In this document: positions 17,471 through 24,011 of the stretch, in pieces
Layout: every line of letters begins with the position of its first letter
How positions within the stretch are numbered: the first letter of the stretch is position 1
Source: CAYJAD01 sp964370305
Lineage (GTDB): Bacteria; Desulfobacterota; Desulfovibrionia; Desulfovibrionales; Desulfovibrionaceae
Direction: 5' to 3'
Assembly: GCA_964370305.1 (NCBI GenBank)
Contig: CAYJIU010000019.1
Coordinates: forward strand, 1-24,011
DNA length: 24,011 bases
Made by a program: the position numbers and the translations under genes
Notes under the pieces: generated by a model
The model's input: the letters and a program-made list of their open reading frames with translations, nothing else
Database searches by the model: none
What the model was told of the DNA's origin: nothing

Positions 17471-17517
17471 CCCTCGAAGTGTGTATATCTTAATTCAAAA
17501 TATACATACTTCGAGGG
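17471..17517 (+). promoter_or_regulatory. Intercistronic 18-bp hairpin between capsid and tail genes
   Basis: Arms 17471-17488 and 17500-17517 pair over 18 bp with one G-U wobble around an 11-base loop; one more pair (17469 with 17518) can form past a bulge. No T-run follows; instead the AAGGAG ribosome-binding site of the next gene begins 2 bp after the hairpin. Likely effects, by inference, are protecting the upstream capsid mRNA from 3' decay and lowering translation of the tail gene, which would keep capsid protein in excess. Confidence 0.7.
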
Positions 17518-17531
17518 CAAGGAGCTATTGA

Positions 17532-18164
17532 ATGATTTCAAAACTCAGTATCTGGAACATGGCTTTAGGCTTTGTCGGTACGCGTACCATAGCCTCAGAA
17601 AATGAAAAAAACCTCGAAGCCATACAATGCGAACTTTATTGGGATAGTGCCAGACGTGGGGCCTTGCGCGATTATCCGTGGAACTTTGCACAGCGCAGGG
17701 TCTGGCTTGCCAAGGTGGATTTACCCACAGGATATGCGCAACAATATGCCTATGCCTATGCCGTGCCAGAAGATATGTTACTGGCTTTGCGCATCTACCC
17801 CCATGGGAAAGATTATGCAAATCATGCTGATGCAAAAAGCGGGCGATTTATTATTGTGTATGATGGCGAAAATAAAAAGCCAATCATCCTAAGCAATACT
17901 GCATCTGCCCTCTTAGCCTATACGGCAGACATTAGTGATACAACTATTTTTGATGACCTTTTTGCACACATGCTTGCTAGAAAATTAGCTGCTCTTATTG
18001 CAGTTTCCTTACTCAAAAATAATTCCACCAAGATTCAGGAACTTGAACAACTGTACCGCGCAGCCATACCCAATGCCATGCAAGCAAATGCCAGAGAAGG
18101 CAAAGAGCAGGAAAAAGTAGACACTTGGTTACTCACAAGGGGAGAAAGCTATGCTCACAAATAA
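17532..18164 (+). CDS. Tail tubular protein A-like adaptor (T7 gp11 family)
   Basis: The 210-residue protein opens with ISKLSIWNMALGFVGTRTI, continues with the CELYWDSARRGALRDYPWNF block and then QRRVWLAK, all typical of the T7 gp11-type adaptor that forms a ring below the portal and joins it to the tail nozzle. The middle has YAVPEDMLLALRIYP, and the C-terminal half is helical (LLAYTADISD to AMQANAREGKEQ). The ATG has AAGGAG upstream, right after the large hairpin. The 3' end overlaps the fibre gene by 14 bp. Confidence 0.87.
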   Translation: MISKLSIWNMALGFVGTRTIASENEKNLEAIQCELYWDSARRGALRDYPWNFAQRRVWLAKVDLPTGYAQQYAYAYAVPEDMLLALRIYPHGKDYANHADAKSGRFIIVYDGENKKPIILSNTASALLAYTADISDTTIFDDLFAHMLARKLAALIAVSLLKNNSTKIQELEQLYRAAIPNAMQANAREGKEQEKVDTWLLTRGESYAHK

Positions 18165-19347
18165 CACATCCAAAGCCATTTTCCTTGGCAATGACCTTGC
18201 AACTGAATTCCCATTTACTTTCAAAGTTTGGGACATTGCACAATTATTAGTACATGTGATTGACCCAGAAGAAGTGGAAACTCCTGCCCTTGGCTGGACA
18301 GCTGAACTTTCTGAAAATGGTGGTACTATTACTTATTTGCATGCCGGTGAACCACTGCCAGCAGGATATAAGCTTAGTGTTTTGCGCAATATGCCTTTTA
18401 TCCAAGAGATAGATTTAATCACTGGAACCCGCTTTGACCCGCATGTGATTGAACAAGCTTTAGACCAAGCCACAGCTGAACGACAACAACTGCAAGAAGC
18501 CATTAATCGCAGTGTAAAAATTGGTGTAACTTCCAACTTTACAGCCGATGAGCTACTACAACAAATTTTTACAGCCCAAGCGGAAAGCACAGCATCCGCA
18601 AACTCAGCCGCTCAGTCGGCAAGCTCGGCCATAGAAGCAGCAAACGCAGCCTCACTCGACGCTTCACAAGTACTTATATCTGGCGATCTGACTATAGCTA
18701 ATTTACAGCTAGAGGCTGAAAGACAGATGGAAAGAATAAACATGGAGGGTCAAGCCAGCATATCCGCAGCCACAGCACAAGCTGATCGTGCTAAAATCGA
18801 AGCCGATAGGACGGCACATATCGTGGACACTGCAAGTGAAGAGGTCTTTGAAGCCGCGCAAGCTCAAATTGTAGCAGCCACAGCACAAGCTGATCGTGCT
18901 AAAATCGAGGCCGATAGAGCGGCAGGATTTGAAGGCGTATTTCGTGGAGTAGTACTAAATTTTTCAGGTACATTCGGTGGTTCAGATGGTAAACGACCTA
19001 TACCCACAGGATCAACATCTGCCATGGAAGAATGGGCACTATGTGATGGCACCAACGACACACCAGACTTGCGTGGTAAATTCATCTTCGGTGGCGACGG
19101 TTTAAATCAAGGGTTTGTAGGTGGAGATACCGTTACCGAAGGCCATACCTTAACCATAGAAGAATTAGCAAGGCATAGACATTCATATAATCGAAGTGCA
19201 GTAAAGATTAACGGTGGAAGCACCCTTCACTACATTACAACCCAAGCCGGTGGGAACACTGGCTACGAGGGCGACTCTTTACCCCACTCTCATAATCAGA
19301 ACCTACCGCCTTATTATACCTTGGCCTACATAATGAAAATAGCCTAA
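18151..19347 (+). CDS. Tail fibre: T7-like N-terminal anchor, helical shaft, collar-like tip
   Basis: The 398-residue protein is the likely receptor-binding fibre. Residues 1 to about 125 resemble the T7 gp17 N-terminal tail-attachment domain (LGNDLATEFPFTFKVWD, ITYLHAGEPLPAGYKLSVLR, DPHVIEQALDQATAERQQLQ). Residues about 145-265 are an Ala/Gln/Glu-rich coiled shaft that holds two copies of a 36-residue unit. The tip is like phage tail-collar and microcystin-dependent-type proteins: EEWALCDGTNDTPDLRGKFI, GGDTVTEGHTLTIEELARHRH, and the end LPPYYTLAYIMKIA. Two His-x-His pairs (HRH, HSH) may bind metal, as in T4 long tail fibres. The start, with AGGGGAG upstream, lies inside the previous gene. 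Confidence 0.85.
   Translation: MLTNNTSKAIFLGNDLATEFPFTFKVWDIAQLLVHVIDPEEVETPALGWTAELSENGGTITYLHAGEPLPAGYKLSVLRNMPFIQEIDLITGTRFDPHVIEQALDQATAERQQLQEAINRSVKIGVTSNFTADELLQQIFTAQAESTASANSAAQSASSAIEAANAASLDASQVLISGDLTIANLQLEAERQMERINMEGQASISAATAQADRAKIEADRTAHIVDTASEEVFEAAQAQIVAATAQADRAKIEADRAAGFEGVFRGVVLNFSGTFGGSDGKRPIPTGSTSAMEEWALCDGTNDTPDLRGKFIFGGDGLNQGFVGGDTVTEGHTLTIEELARHRHSYNRSAVKINGGSTLHYITTQAGGNTGYEGDSLPHSHNQNLPPYYTLAYIMKIA
18766..18917 (+). repeat. Tandem shaft repeat within the fibre gene (two copies, 108-bp period)
   Basis: Bases 18766-18809 and 18874-18917 are 44-bp copies differing at one position, spaced by exactly 108 bp, or 36 codons. Both encode AATAQADRAKIEADR. The in-frame period means recombination between copies would shorten or lengthen the shaft without breaking the frame. 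Confidence 0.85.
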
Positions 19348-19357
19348 CGGAGATATT

Positions 19358-19981
19358 ATGAAAACAAAAATTACTGTAATTCCAGCAGATAATATTATAA
19401 TTGTCGACGGTGAAGCCTTGCAATTTGAATTTGAAGCTCCACAAAACATACATGCAATACAGTGGTTGAATAATTCTGGACACATCGAATTCAAGGGTAA
19501 AACACCCAATGGTGAAGCTAACTACGAGCAAGACGTAGTCCCATATGTGGCTTTGTGGGAAGCAGAAAAAGAACGCTTGCACCTAGCTAGCATACCCACA
19601 CTTTCAGAAGCCAAGCAGGCACAATATGCAGAATTGCCCACGCTCATCCTAACCATGAATGATGCTGGCGTTCTGCACGATCATGCAGATTTAAATACCA
19701 TAAAATTTCCCACTACGCTTGCAAGCATGGTGGCGGTCATGGCTGACGTGACAACCGATACCACAAGTAATGCTTTTGACGTGTATGATATTGATGATAA
19801 TATTGTGGAGCTATCACGCAACCAATGCCTACGCCTTATGCGTCTAGTCAACCAACATCACAATAAGATCAAACGTGCAAGTTTGCTCACTCGCTCATAC
19901 ATAAATAGCCTAACTAATGTTGAAGAAGTGCAAGCAGTGGATATTGCAGCAAAAATGCAAGAAATATTTGGTACATTATAG
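19358..19981 (+). CDS. Probable tail fibre assembly protein (DUF4376-type C-terminus)
   Basis: The 207-residue protein lies 10 bp after the fibre gene. Its N-terminal half has the pattern IHAIQWLNNSGHIEFKG followed by YEQDVVPYVALWEAEKERL, seen in fibre-associated phage proteins that measure or chaperone the fibre. The C-terminal half, with FPTTLASMVAVMADVTTD, DIDDNIVELSRNQCLRLMRL and TNVEEVQAVDI, resembles DUF4376. Proteins of this kind nearly always follow a tail fibre gene and are thought to assist folding or attachment. The exact role is inferred from position. Confidence 0.65.
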   Translation: MKTKITVIPADNIIIVDGEALQFEFEAPQNIHAIQWLNNSGHIEFKGKTPNGEANYEQDVVPYVALWEAEKERLHLASIPTLSEAKQAQYAELPTLILTMNDAGVLHDHADLNTIKFPTTLASMVAVMADVTTDTTSNAFDVYDIDDNIVELSRNQCLRLMRLVNQHHNKIKRASLLTRSYINSLTNVEEVQAVDIAAKMQEIFGTL

Positions 19982-19990
19982 GGGGGTAAT

Positions 19991-20380
19991 ATGTTTACAA
20001 CCATTGCCACGGCCATCTCCGGCATTGCTGCCCCCATTATTGACCGTATCTTCCCTGATACTGAGGCTGCACAAAAGGCTAAGCATGAACTGATGCTTGA
20101 GCTATCTAAAAATGAATCAGCATTTAAGCTTGCCATCGCTGACATCATCAAAGCCGAGGCCGCATCCTCACACTGGCTTGCTGCTAACTGGCGGCCCATT
20201 ACCATGCTAACCTTTGTGGGGCTTATTGTGGCCCGCTGGTTTGGTTATGCCGCACCGGAGCTATCCGAAGCCGAGTACCTAAAACTATGGGATATTGTAG
20301 AACTTGGTCTTGGTGGCTACGTAATCGGCAGAAGTATAGAAAAAACCTTGCCCAAACTTGGCGATATTTTCAAAAAATAA
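19991..20380 (+). CDS. Holin-like membrane protein (GTA_holin_3TM-like)
   Basis: The 129-residue protein has an N-terminal amphipathic segment (MFTTIATAISGIAAPIIDRI), a charged helical linker (EAAQKAKHELMLELSKNESAFKL near residues 27-50), the hallmark SHWLAANWRPITMLTFVGLI leading into a membrane helix at about 67-88, and a second hydrophobic stretch LGLGGYVIGRSIEKTLPKL near the C-terminus. The NWRPITML motif is typical of the 3TM holin family that includes the gene-transfer-agent holins. Holins open the inner membrane to release an endolysin, yet no endolysin gene is in the window. It sits unusually among tail genes. Confidence 0.78.
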   Translation: MFTTIATAISGIAAPIIDRIFPDTEAAQKAKHELMLELSKNESAFKLAIADIIKAEAASSHWLAANWRPITMLTFVGLIVARWFGYAAPELSEAEYLKLWDIVELGLGGYVIGRSIEKTLPKLGDIFKK

Positions 20381-20390
20381 AGGAACACAC

Positions 20391-22889
20391 ATGCGCATAG
20401 CCCTTACCAATTTTACGGGTGGCGAAGTTTCCCCCTCATTATCTGCAAGATATGATTTGTCACGCTACAAAAATTCTGTGCAATGTATGCAAAACTTTTT
20501 GCCCACTGTTCATGGCAATGTTGAGCGCAGACCGGGCACAAAATTTCTTGCTGACCTTGGTAGCGGTATTGAAAATGATGCCGTGCTCTTTCCCTTTTCA
20601 TTCAATGTAGAGCAAGACCAAAACTTTGTCTTAATCCTAACACATCAAACCATGCGTGTGGCCAATCACGAAGGCATCGTTGCCAATGTGAATATAGAGG
20701 CACCATGGGATGCAGCAGACCTTATAGATATTTCCTTTGCGCAAGTAGGTGATATTGTCTATATGGCCCATAAAAAATACCCACTGCACAAAATTTTGCG
20801 CACTGGCTCCGCTCCCGATTATGTATGGTCAATTGAAGAAGTTTCCCTAAATTCATCCATTGCAGCACCAGCAAAGCCTACAGTAACATTTGTTGGTGAA
20901 CCCAATGGTTACACTTTACGCTACAAGGTTGTAGCCGTTGATGAAAACGGAAAAGAGTCTTTAGCATCACCGTTTCGCGGTGTTTCTGGCAAACATCCCT
21001 CAGATTGGGTGGTGGGTGACAGAGCAGTAATTAAATGGGCTCCCGTTGCTGGTGCCGCAGAGTACAATATCTACCGCGAAGAAGCCGGCTATTTTGGCTT
21101 TATCGGCGTAGCCACCGGCAATGCGGCTGTTAATCCAGAGGACATATTTATTATGCTTGGTGATGTGCGCGGTGATTTGGTTCATTACTCTGCGCAACTT
21201 ACTCAAAACATAGGAATAGAGGGTAGTGGGCTTATTTGTGGAGAAAGTTATAATACTACCTCAAATTTAGTAGTCAAAGCAGACCCCGAGCAAAATGCAT
21301 TTATAGCAGACGGCAAGCTCTTTGTATGGGTAACAAAGAAAATAGTAAAAAAAGTATGGACTAGTAGTGGCCCTGCTAACATTGAATGTACATCCAGCAC
21401 CCAAACAACATATCAAAAATTTTGGGTAATGCTAACGCCCACATCCCTTGACGACCCCACCGGATCATATAGCAAATATACCACTGGTGCCCTTGGTAAT
21501 GACTCTGCCGTGCCCAAAGGCACTGTGGGCCCTTATACTGTTAGCTCAGCATATCAAGGTTCTGACTTTTCTTTTACTGACAATAATTATGAGGCCGACA
21601 TTGCCGATACTCCGCGCGAAGATTGGAACCCTTTTGACGGCGGTAACAATCCGGGTGTGGTATCCTTTCACCAGCAACGCATGATTCTTGCTGCAACTCC
21701 GCAAAGTCCACAAGCTTTCTATATGTCAAGGGTGGGTGACTTTGAAAACTTTAGAAAGTCACGGCCCATACAAGAAGATGATCCAGTAGAATATTTAATT
21801 GCATCAGGTAATATTGACTCTATCACTTGGGCCGCAAGCTTTGGTGATTTACTTCTTGGTACCAGTGGCAGTGAGTACAAGGCAAGTGGTGATGGCGCCC
21901 CCATTACCGTTAGCAATGTAAACATTACAGCCCAAAGCTATTGGGGCAGTTCTAACCTCTTCCCTATTATTATTGGCAATTCCGTTATGCACGTTCAAAG
22001 GCATGGGGCAAGGGTGCGTGATTTATTTTATAGCCTTGAAAAAGATGGATATTCCGGTAATGACTTATCAATCATGGCCCCTCACCTTTTTGATGGGCAT
22101 AGCTTGCGCCAATGGGCATACCAGCAAACACCAAGCTCAAGTATCTGGATTGTGCGCGATGATGGTGTACTGCTTGCGCTAACCTACATGAAAGAACATG
22201 ATATATGGGGTTGGAGTAGGCATGTGACCGATGGCAAGATCCGGTCTGTGGTTATGGTGTCTGGCACAACTGGCGATAATATTTTTTTGGTGACGCAGCG
22301 CAATATTAATGGAGTTGAAAAATTTTATTTAGAAAAACTGGCCTCGCGCTGGCAAGAGTCTGACGGTATAAACCAAGCCTTTTTTGTGGACAGTGGGCTA
22401 AGTATTAGCAATGAAAACCCAAGTGAGACCATAAACGGACTTGAGCATATTGAGGGATGTACCGTATCTGTGCTTGCAGATGGTAGCCCTATTGAGAACT
22501 TACAAGTACAAAGTGGCAGTATTACTCTTCCCTATGCCGCAACTCTTGTACATGTGGGCTTGCCCTATACTTCAATTCTATCTCCCCTGCCAGTGGAAGG
22601 CGACTTGCAAACAGGCTCAACCCTTGGGCAAAGGCGCGGCATAGGGCAATGTAGCATTAGGGTACATGCTTCTGTGGGTGGCAAGTACGGCGCAAGCATG
22701 GATGAACTCTTTGACTTCCCTTATGTACCTGTTGTTTGGGGTGAAGCAGTGGCACCATTTAGCGGCGATATAGATTTTATACCCGGTGGTGGTCAAGAGA
22801 CAAATTCAACTCTATGGCTTGCCCAAGATAGGGCTTTGCCATTTAGCATATCCGCACTTGTTATGAATATGGATGTACAGGGTGGGTAA
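20391..22889 (+). CDS. Large tail protein (tail nozzle / gp12-like) of BPP-1/epsilon15 type
   Basis: The ATG at 20391 follows an AAAGGA ribosome-binding site and gives 832 residues; a longer reading from 20358 lies inside the holin gene. The start MRIALTNFTGGEVSPSL and then SARYDLSRYKNSV, CMQNFLPTVHGNVERRPGTK is the standard opening of large podovirus tail proteins (compare the generic pattern NF..GE.SP.L..R.DL.RY). A fibronectin-like segment lies at about 155-250 (YTLRYKVVAVDENGKES, AAEYNIYREEAGY). Later blocks FHQQRMILAATPQSPQAFYM, LLGTSGSEYKASGDG and WGWSRHVTDG fit a beta-rich propeller-like nozzle. It would form the lower tail tube attached to the gp11-like ring. Stop and the next ATG are separated by one base. 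Confidence 0.85.
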   Translation: MRIALTNFTGGEVSPSLSARYDLSRYKNSVQCMQNFLPTVHGNVERRPGTKFLADLGSGIENDAVLFPFSFNVEQDQNFVLILTHQTMRVANHEGIVANVNIEAPWDAADLIDISFAQVGDIVYMAHKKYPLHKILRTGSAPDYVWSIEEVSLNSSIAAPAKPTVTFVGEPNGYTLRYKVVAVDENGKESLASPFRGVSGKHPSDWVVGDRAVIKWAPVAGAAEYNIYREEAGYFGFIGVATGNAAVNPEDIFIMLGDVRGDLVHYSAQLTQNIGIEGSGLICGESYNTTSNLVVKADPEQNAFIADGKLFVWVTKKIVKKVWTSSGPANIECTSSTQTTYQKFWVMLTPTSLDDPTGSYSKYTTGALGNDSAVPKGTVGPYTVSSAYQGSDFSFTDNNYEADIADTPREDWNPFDGGNNPGVVSFHQQRMILAATPQSPQAFYMSRVGDFENFRKSRPIQEDDPVEYLIASGNIDSITWAASFGDLLLGTSGSEYKASGDGAPITVSNVNITAQSYWGSSNLFPIIIGNSVMHVQRHGARVRDLFYSLEKDGYSGNDLSIMAPHLFDGHSLRQWAYQQTPSSSIWIVRDDGVLLALTYMKEHDIWGWSRHVTDGKIRSVVMVSGTTGDNIFLVTQRNINGVEKFYLEKLASRWQESDGINQAFFVDSGLSISNENPSETINGLEHIEGCTVSVLADGSPIENLQVQSGSITLPYAATLVHVGLPYTSILSPLPVEGDLQTGSTLGQRRGIGQCSIRVHASVGGKYGASMDELFDFPYVPVVWGEAVAPFSGDIDFIPGGGQETNSTLWLAQDRALPFSISALVMNMDVQGG

Positions 22890-22890
22890 T

Positions 22891-23343
22891 ATGCTTACAT
22901 TTCAAATAGAAAAGCTTGACGATGTACTGCCAGAGGTAGTGCCACTTATTCAGGCTCATTGGGATGAGGCCGCATCTAATATACACGGCACTATGGATTA
23001 CCATTTAAATATCGAACATTACAAAACATTAGAACAGTGCAGTATGCTCCATATTAGTACCGCCAGAAATATAGATGGAGAACTATGCGGCTATGTGAGT
23101 TTTAGTCACGGACTATGCCACCATAGAAAAAGGCGTGTCGCCAACTTAGATGCTGTTTATTTGAAACCAGATTACCGCAAGGGCCTTTCTGCGTTATTTT
23201 TACTACGCCATGCTGAAAATGCCCTCAAAGTATGTGGAGTAAACATCATACAATATTCAGCAATTGTAGAAAAAAAACACCATGCTCTTTTCAAAAGACT
23301 AGGAGCAAGAGCAGCAGAAACAATTTATTTTAAGGAGTTATGA
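22891..23343 (+). CDS. GNAT-family N-acetyltransferase in the virion gene block
   Basis: The start at 22891 follows the tail gene stop by one base and gives 150 residues. The fold signature is the acetyl-CoA-binding block LDAVYLKPDYRKGLSALFLL (86-105), preceded by a beta strand GELCGYVSFSHG and followed by IIQYSAIVEKKHHALFKRLG (119-138), the usual GNAT C-terminal pattern in phages. GNAT-like proteins at this place, between the large tail protein and the gp14-like core protein, are known in podoviruses of this type and may modify host or virion proteins; substrates are unknown. The position corresponds to T7 gp13. Confidence 0.78.
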   Translation: MLTFQIEKLDDVLPEVVPLIQAHWDEAASNIHGTMDYHLNIEHYKTLEQCSMLHISTARNIDGELCGYVSFSHGLCHHRKRRVANLDAVYLKPDYRKGLSALFLLRHAENALKVCGVNIIQYSAIVEKKHHALFKRLGARAAETIYFKEL

Positions 23344-23344
23344 C

Positions 23345-23896
23345 ATGGCTGTAGCAATACCAATTATAGGGGCTGTAACTGCACTGGCAGGTAGTGCCAT
23401 GAGCGTTGCAAGTGGTATGGAACAAACAAATGCCCAGCAAGAACATGCAAAATATCAGGCTAGCATGGCAGAATATAATGCAAAAGTAGCTGAGGGTAAT
23501 GCTCAAATCGCAGAAGATGAAGGTAAAAGGGCTAAACAAGCGGCAGATGAAGCTGCCACCCGCAAACGTCAAGAGACTTCATTGCTCATAGGCCAACAAA
23601 GGGCAAAGCAAGGTGCGTCTGGGGCACAAGTAAATATAGGCAGTAATCTTGATACTAACCTTGACTTTGCAGAAAGAGGAGAGTTGGACGCTTTACAACT
23701 GGAAGAGCAAGGTAAGTGGCAAGATTATAATAAACGCATCGATGCACAAAATCATCGCAATCAAGCAGGGGTACTACAAACGCAAGCAACCAACTACTCC
23801 AATCAAGCTAACCAATATTCCCCACTTTTAAGCAATGGCCAAACATTACTCACGGGCATAAAAAAAACAAGTACAGATTTTATTAATCTTATTTAA
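23345..23896 (+). CDS. Internal virion (core) protein, T7 gp14-like
   Basis: The 183-residue protein opens with a hydrophobic Ala/Gly/Val-rich stretch (IPIIGAVTALAGSAMSVASG), then a helical region EYNAKVAEGNAQIAEDEGKR, the motif TSLLIGQQRAKQGASGAQVN, and RGELDALQLEEQGKWQDYNK plus NHRNQAGVLQTQ. These match the short core or ejection protein of T7-like phages (gp14 type) that is ejected into the host envelope. In complete phages the two large partners (gp15 and gp16 type) follow; here the next element is the rRNA terminator, 20 bp downstream. AAGGAG precedes the ATG. Confidence 0.8.
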   Translation: MAVAIPIIGAVTALAGSAMSVASGMEQTNAQQEHAKYQASMAEYNAKVAEGNAQIAEDEGKRAKQAADEAATRKRQETSLLIGQQRAKQGASGAQVNIGSNLDTNLDFAERGELDALQLEEQGKWQDYNKRIDAQNHRNQAGVLQTQATNYSNQANQYSPLLSNGQTLLTGIKKTSTDFINLI

Positions 23897-23911
23897 GCAA
23901 TACGGTTTAGC

Positions 23912-23949
23912 AAAAAAACTCCCTCGCGCATATATCAGCAAGGGAGTTT
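23912..23949 (-). terminator. Rho-independent terminator of an rRNA operon (minus strand)
   Basis: Nine-base arms (23916-23924 and 23941-23949) form a perfect stem. On the minus strand it is followed by a T-run (23912-23918 on the complementary A-run), and it lies about 10 bp after the 5S rRNA end. On the + strand no good T-run follows, so the signal belongs to the rRNA operon, though it could hinder read-through from the phage block. Confidence 0.82.
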
Positions 23950-23958
23950 AAAGAAAAA

Positions 23959-24011
23959 TTTGACAGCGGCCTACTTTCCCACAATAAAGACTGCAGTATC
24001 ATTTTTGGCTT
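23959..24011 (-). rRNA. rrf: 5S ribosomal RNA, 3' part (rest outside window)
   Basis: Read on the minus strand, the window's last bases carry the 3' half of 5S rRNA: GATACTGCAGT, then GGGAAAGTAGG and the closing stem GCCGCTGTCA, as in the GATGGTAGTG...GAGAGTAGG...CTGCCA pattern of bacterial 5S. The 5' part lies beyond the edge, and 23S and 16S are expected further right. The exact 3' end is uncertain by a few bases. Confidence 0.85.

Noticed and set aside
18151..19347. Diversity-generating retroelement, expected because the virion genes resemble phage BPP-1
   Set aside because: No reverse transcriptase, no template repeat and no C-type-lectin variable region are visible; the fibre tip is of a collar-like type instead.
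12920..23960. Direct repeats (attL/attR) flanking the phage block
   Set aside because: Comparison of both ends shows only short A-rich matches such as GCAAAAAA, no more than expected by chance.
1..24011. tRNA genes, CRISPR arrays and in-frame selenocysteine UGA codons
   Set aside because: No cloverleaf, no regularly spaced repeats, and no conserved gene here needs a UGA read-through to complete its family match.

Overview
The window is about 43% G+C by eye and holds two unlike halves. Bases 1 to about 12,920 are an ordinary bacterial chromosome. A SelB translation factor, a CoA-persulfide/disulfide reductase with a rhodanese tail, a secreted FG-GAP protein and SfsA next to an aspartate aminotransferase would suit an anaerobic, sulfur-metabolising deltaproteobacterium (Desulfovibrionaceae-like). 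This placement is inference from gene content; no marker here proves it.

Chromosomal part, left to right: the 3' part of tsf (EF-Ts) closed by a strong hairpin; convergent yjbQ-type gene (-); selB (+) with a hairpin directly in front of its ribosome-binding site; a CoADR-rhodanese flavoprotein (+); an RsmF/NOP2-type rRNA m5C methyltransferase (-); a divergent secreted FG-GAP protein (+) with a perfect-palindrome terminator; sfsA (-); and an aminotransferase followed 27 bp later by a GAF-PAS hybrid histidine kinase (+). A 376-bp gene-free, AT-rich stretch with a strong terminator follows.

From 13,296 to 23,896 lies one tightly packed block of podovirus virion genes, all on the + strand. In order they are: small pre-portal protein, T7 gp8-type portal, Bbp19-like small protein, scaffold, Bbp17/epsilon15-type major capsid protein, Bbp16-type cement protein, gp11-type tail tubular protein A, tail fibre with a collar-like tip, DUF4376-type fibre-assembly protein, GTA_holin_3TM-like holin, large tail nozzle-type protein, GNAT acetyltransferase and gp14-like internal virion protein. 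This is the layout of the Bordetella BPP-1/Salmonella epsilon15 group of podoviruses. All reading frames look intact, with good ribosome-binding sites and several overlapping stop/start pairs.

What is missing is notable. The window shows no terminase, no gp15/gp16-type ejection proteins, no endolysin, no integrase, no repressor or replication genes, and no flanking att repeat I could recognise. The block ends 20 bp before a Rho-independent terminator that belongs to an rRNA operon coming from the right on the - strand (5S rRNA 3' part at the window edge). It is therefore either a prophage truncated or split at the rRNA operon, or a retained, possibly domesticated, structural cluster. The sequence alone cannot decide between these.
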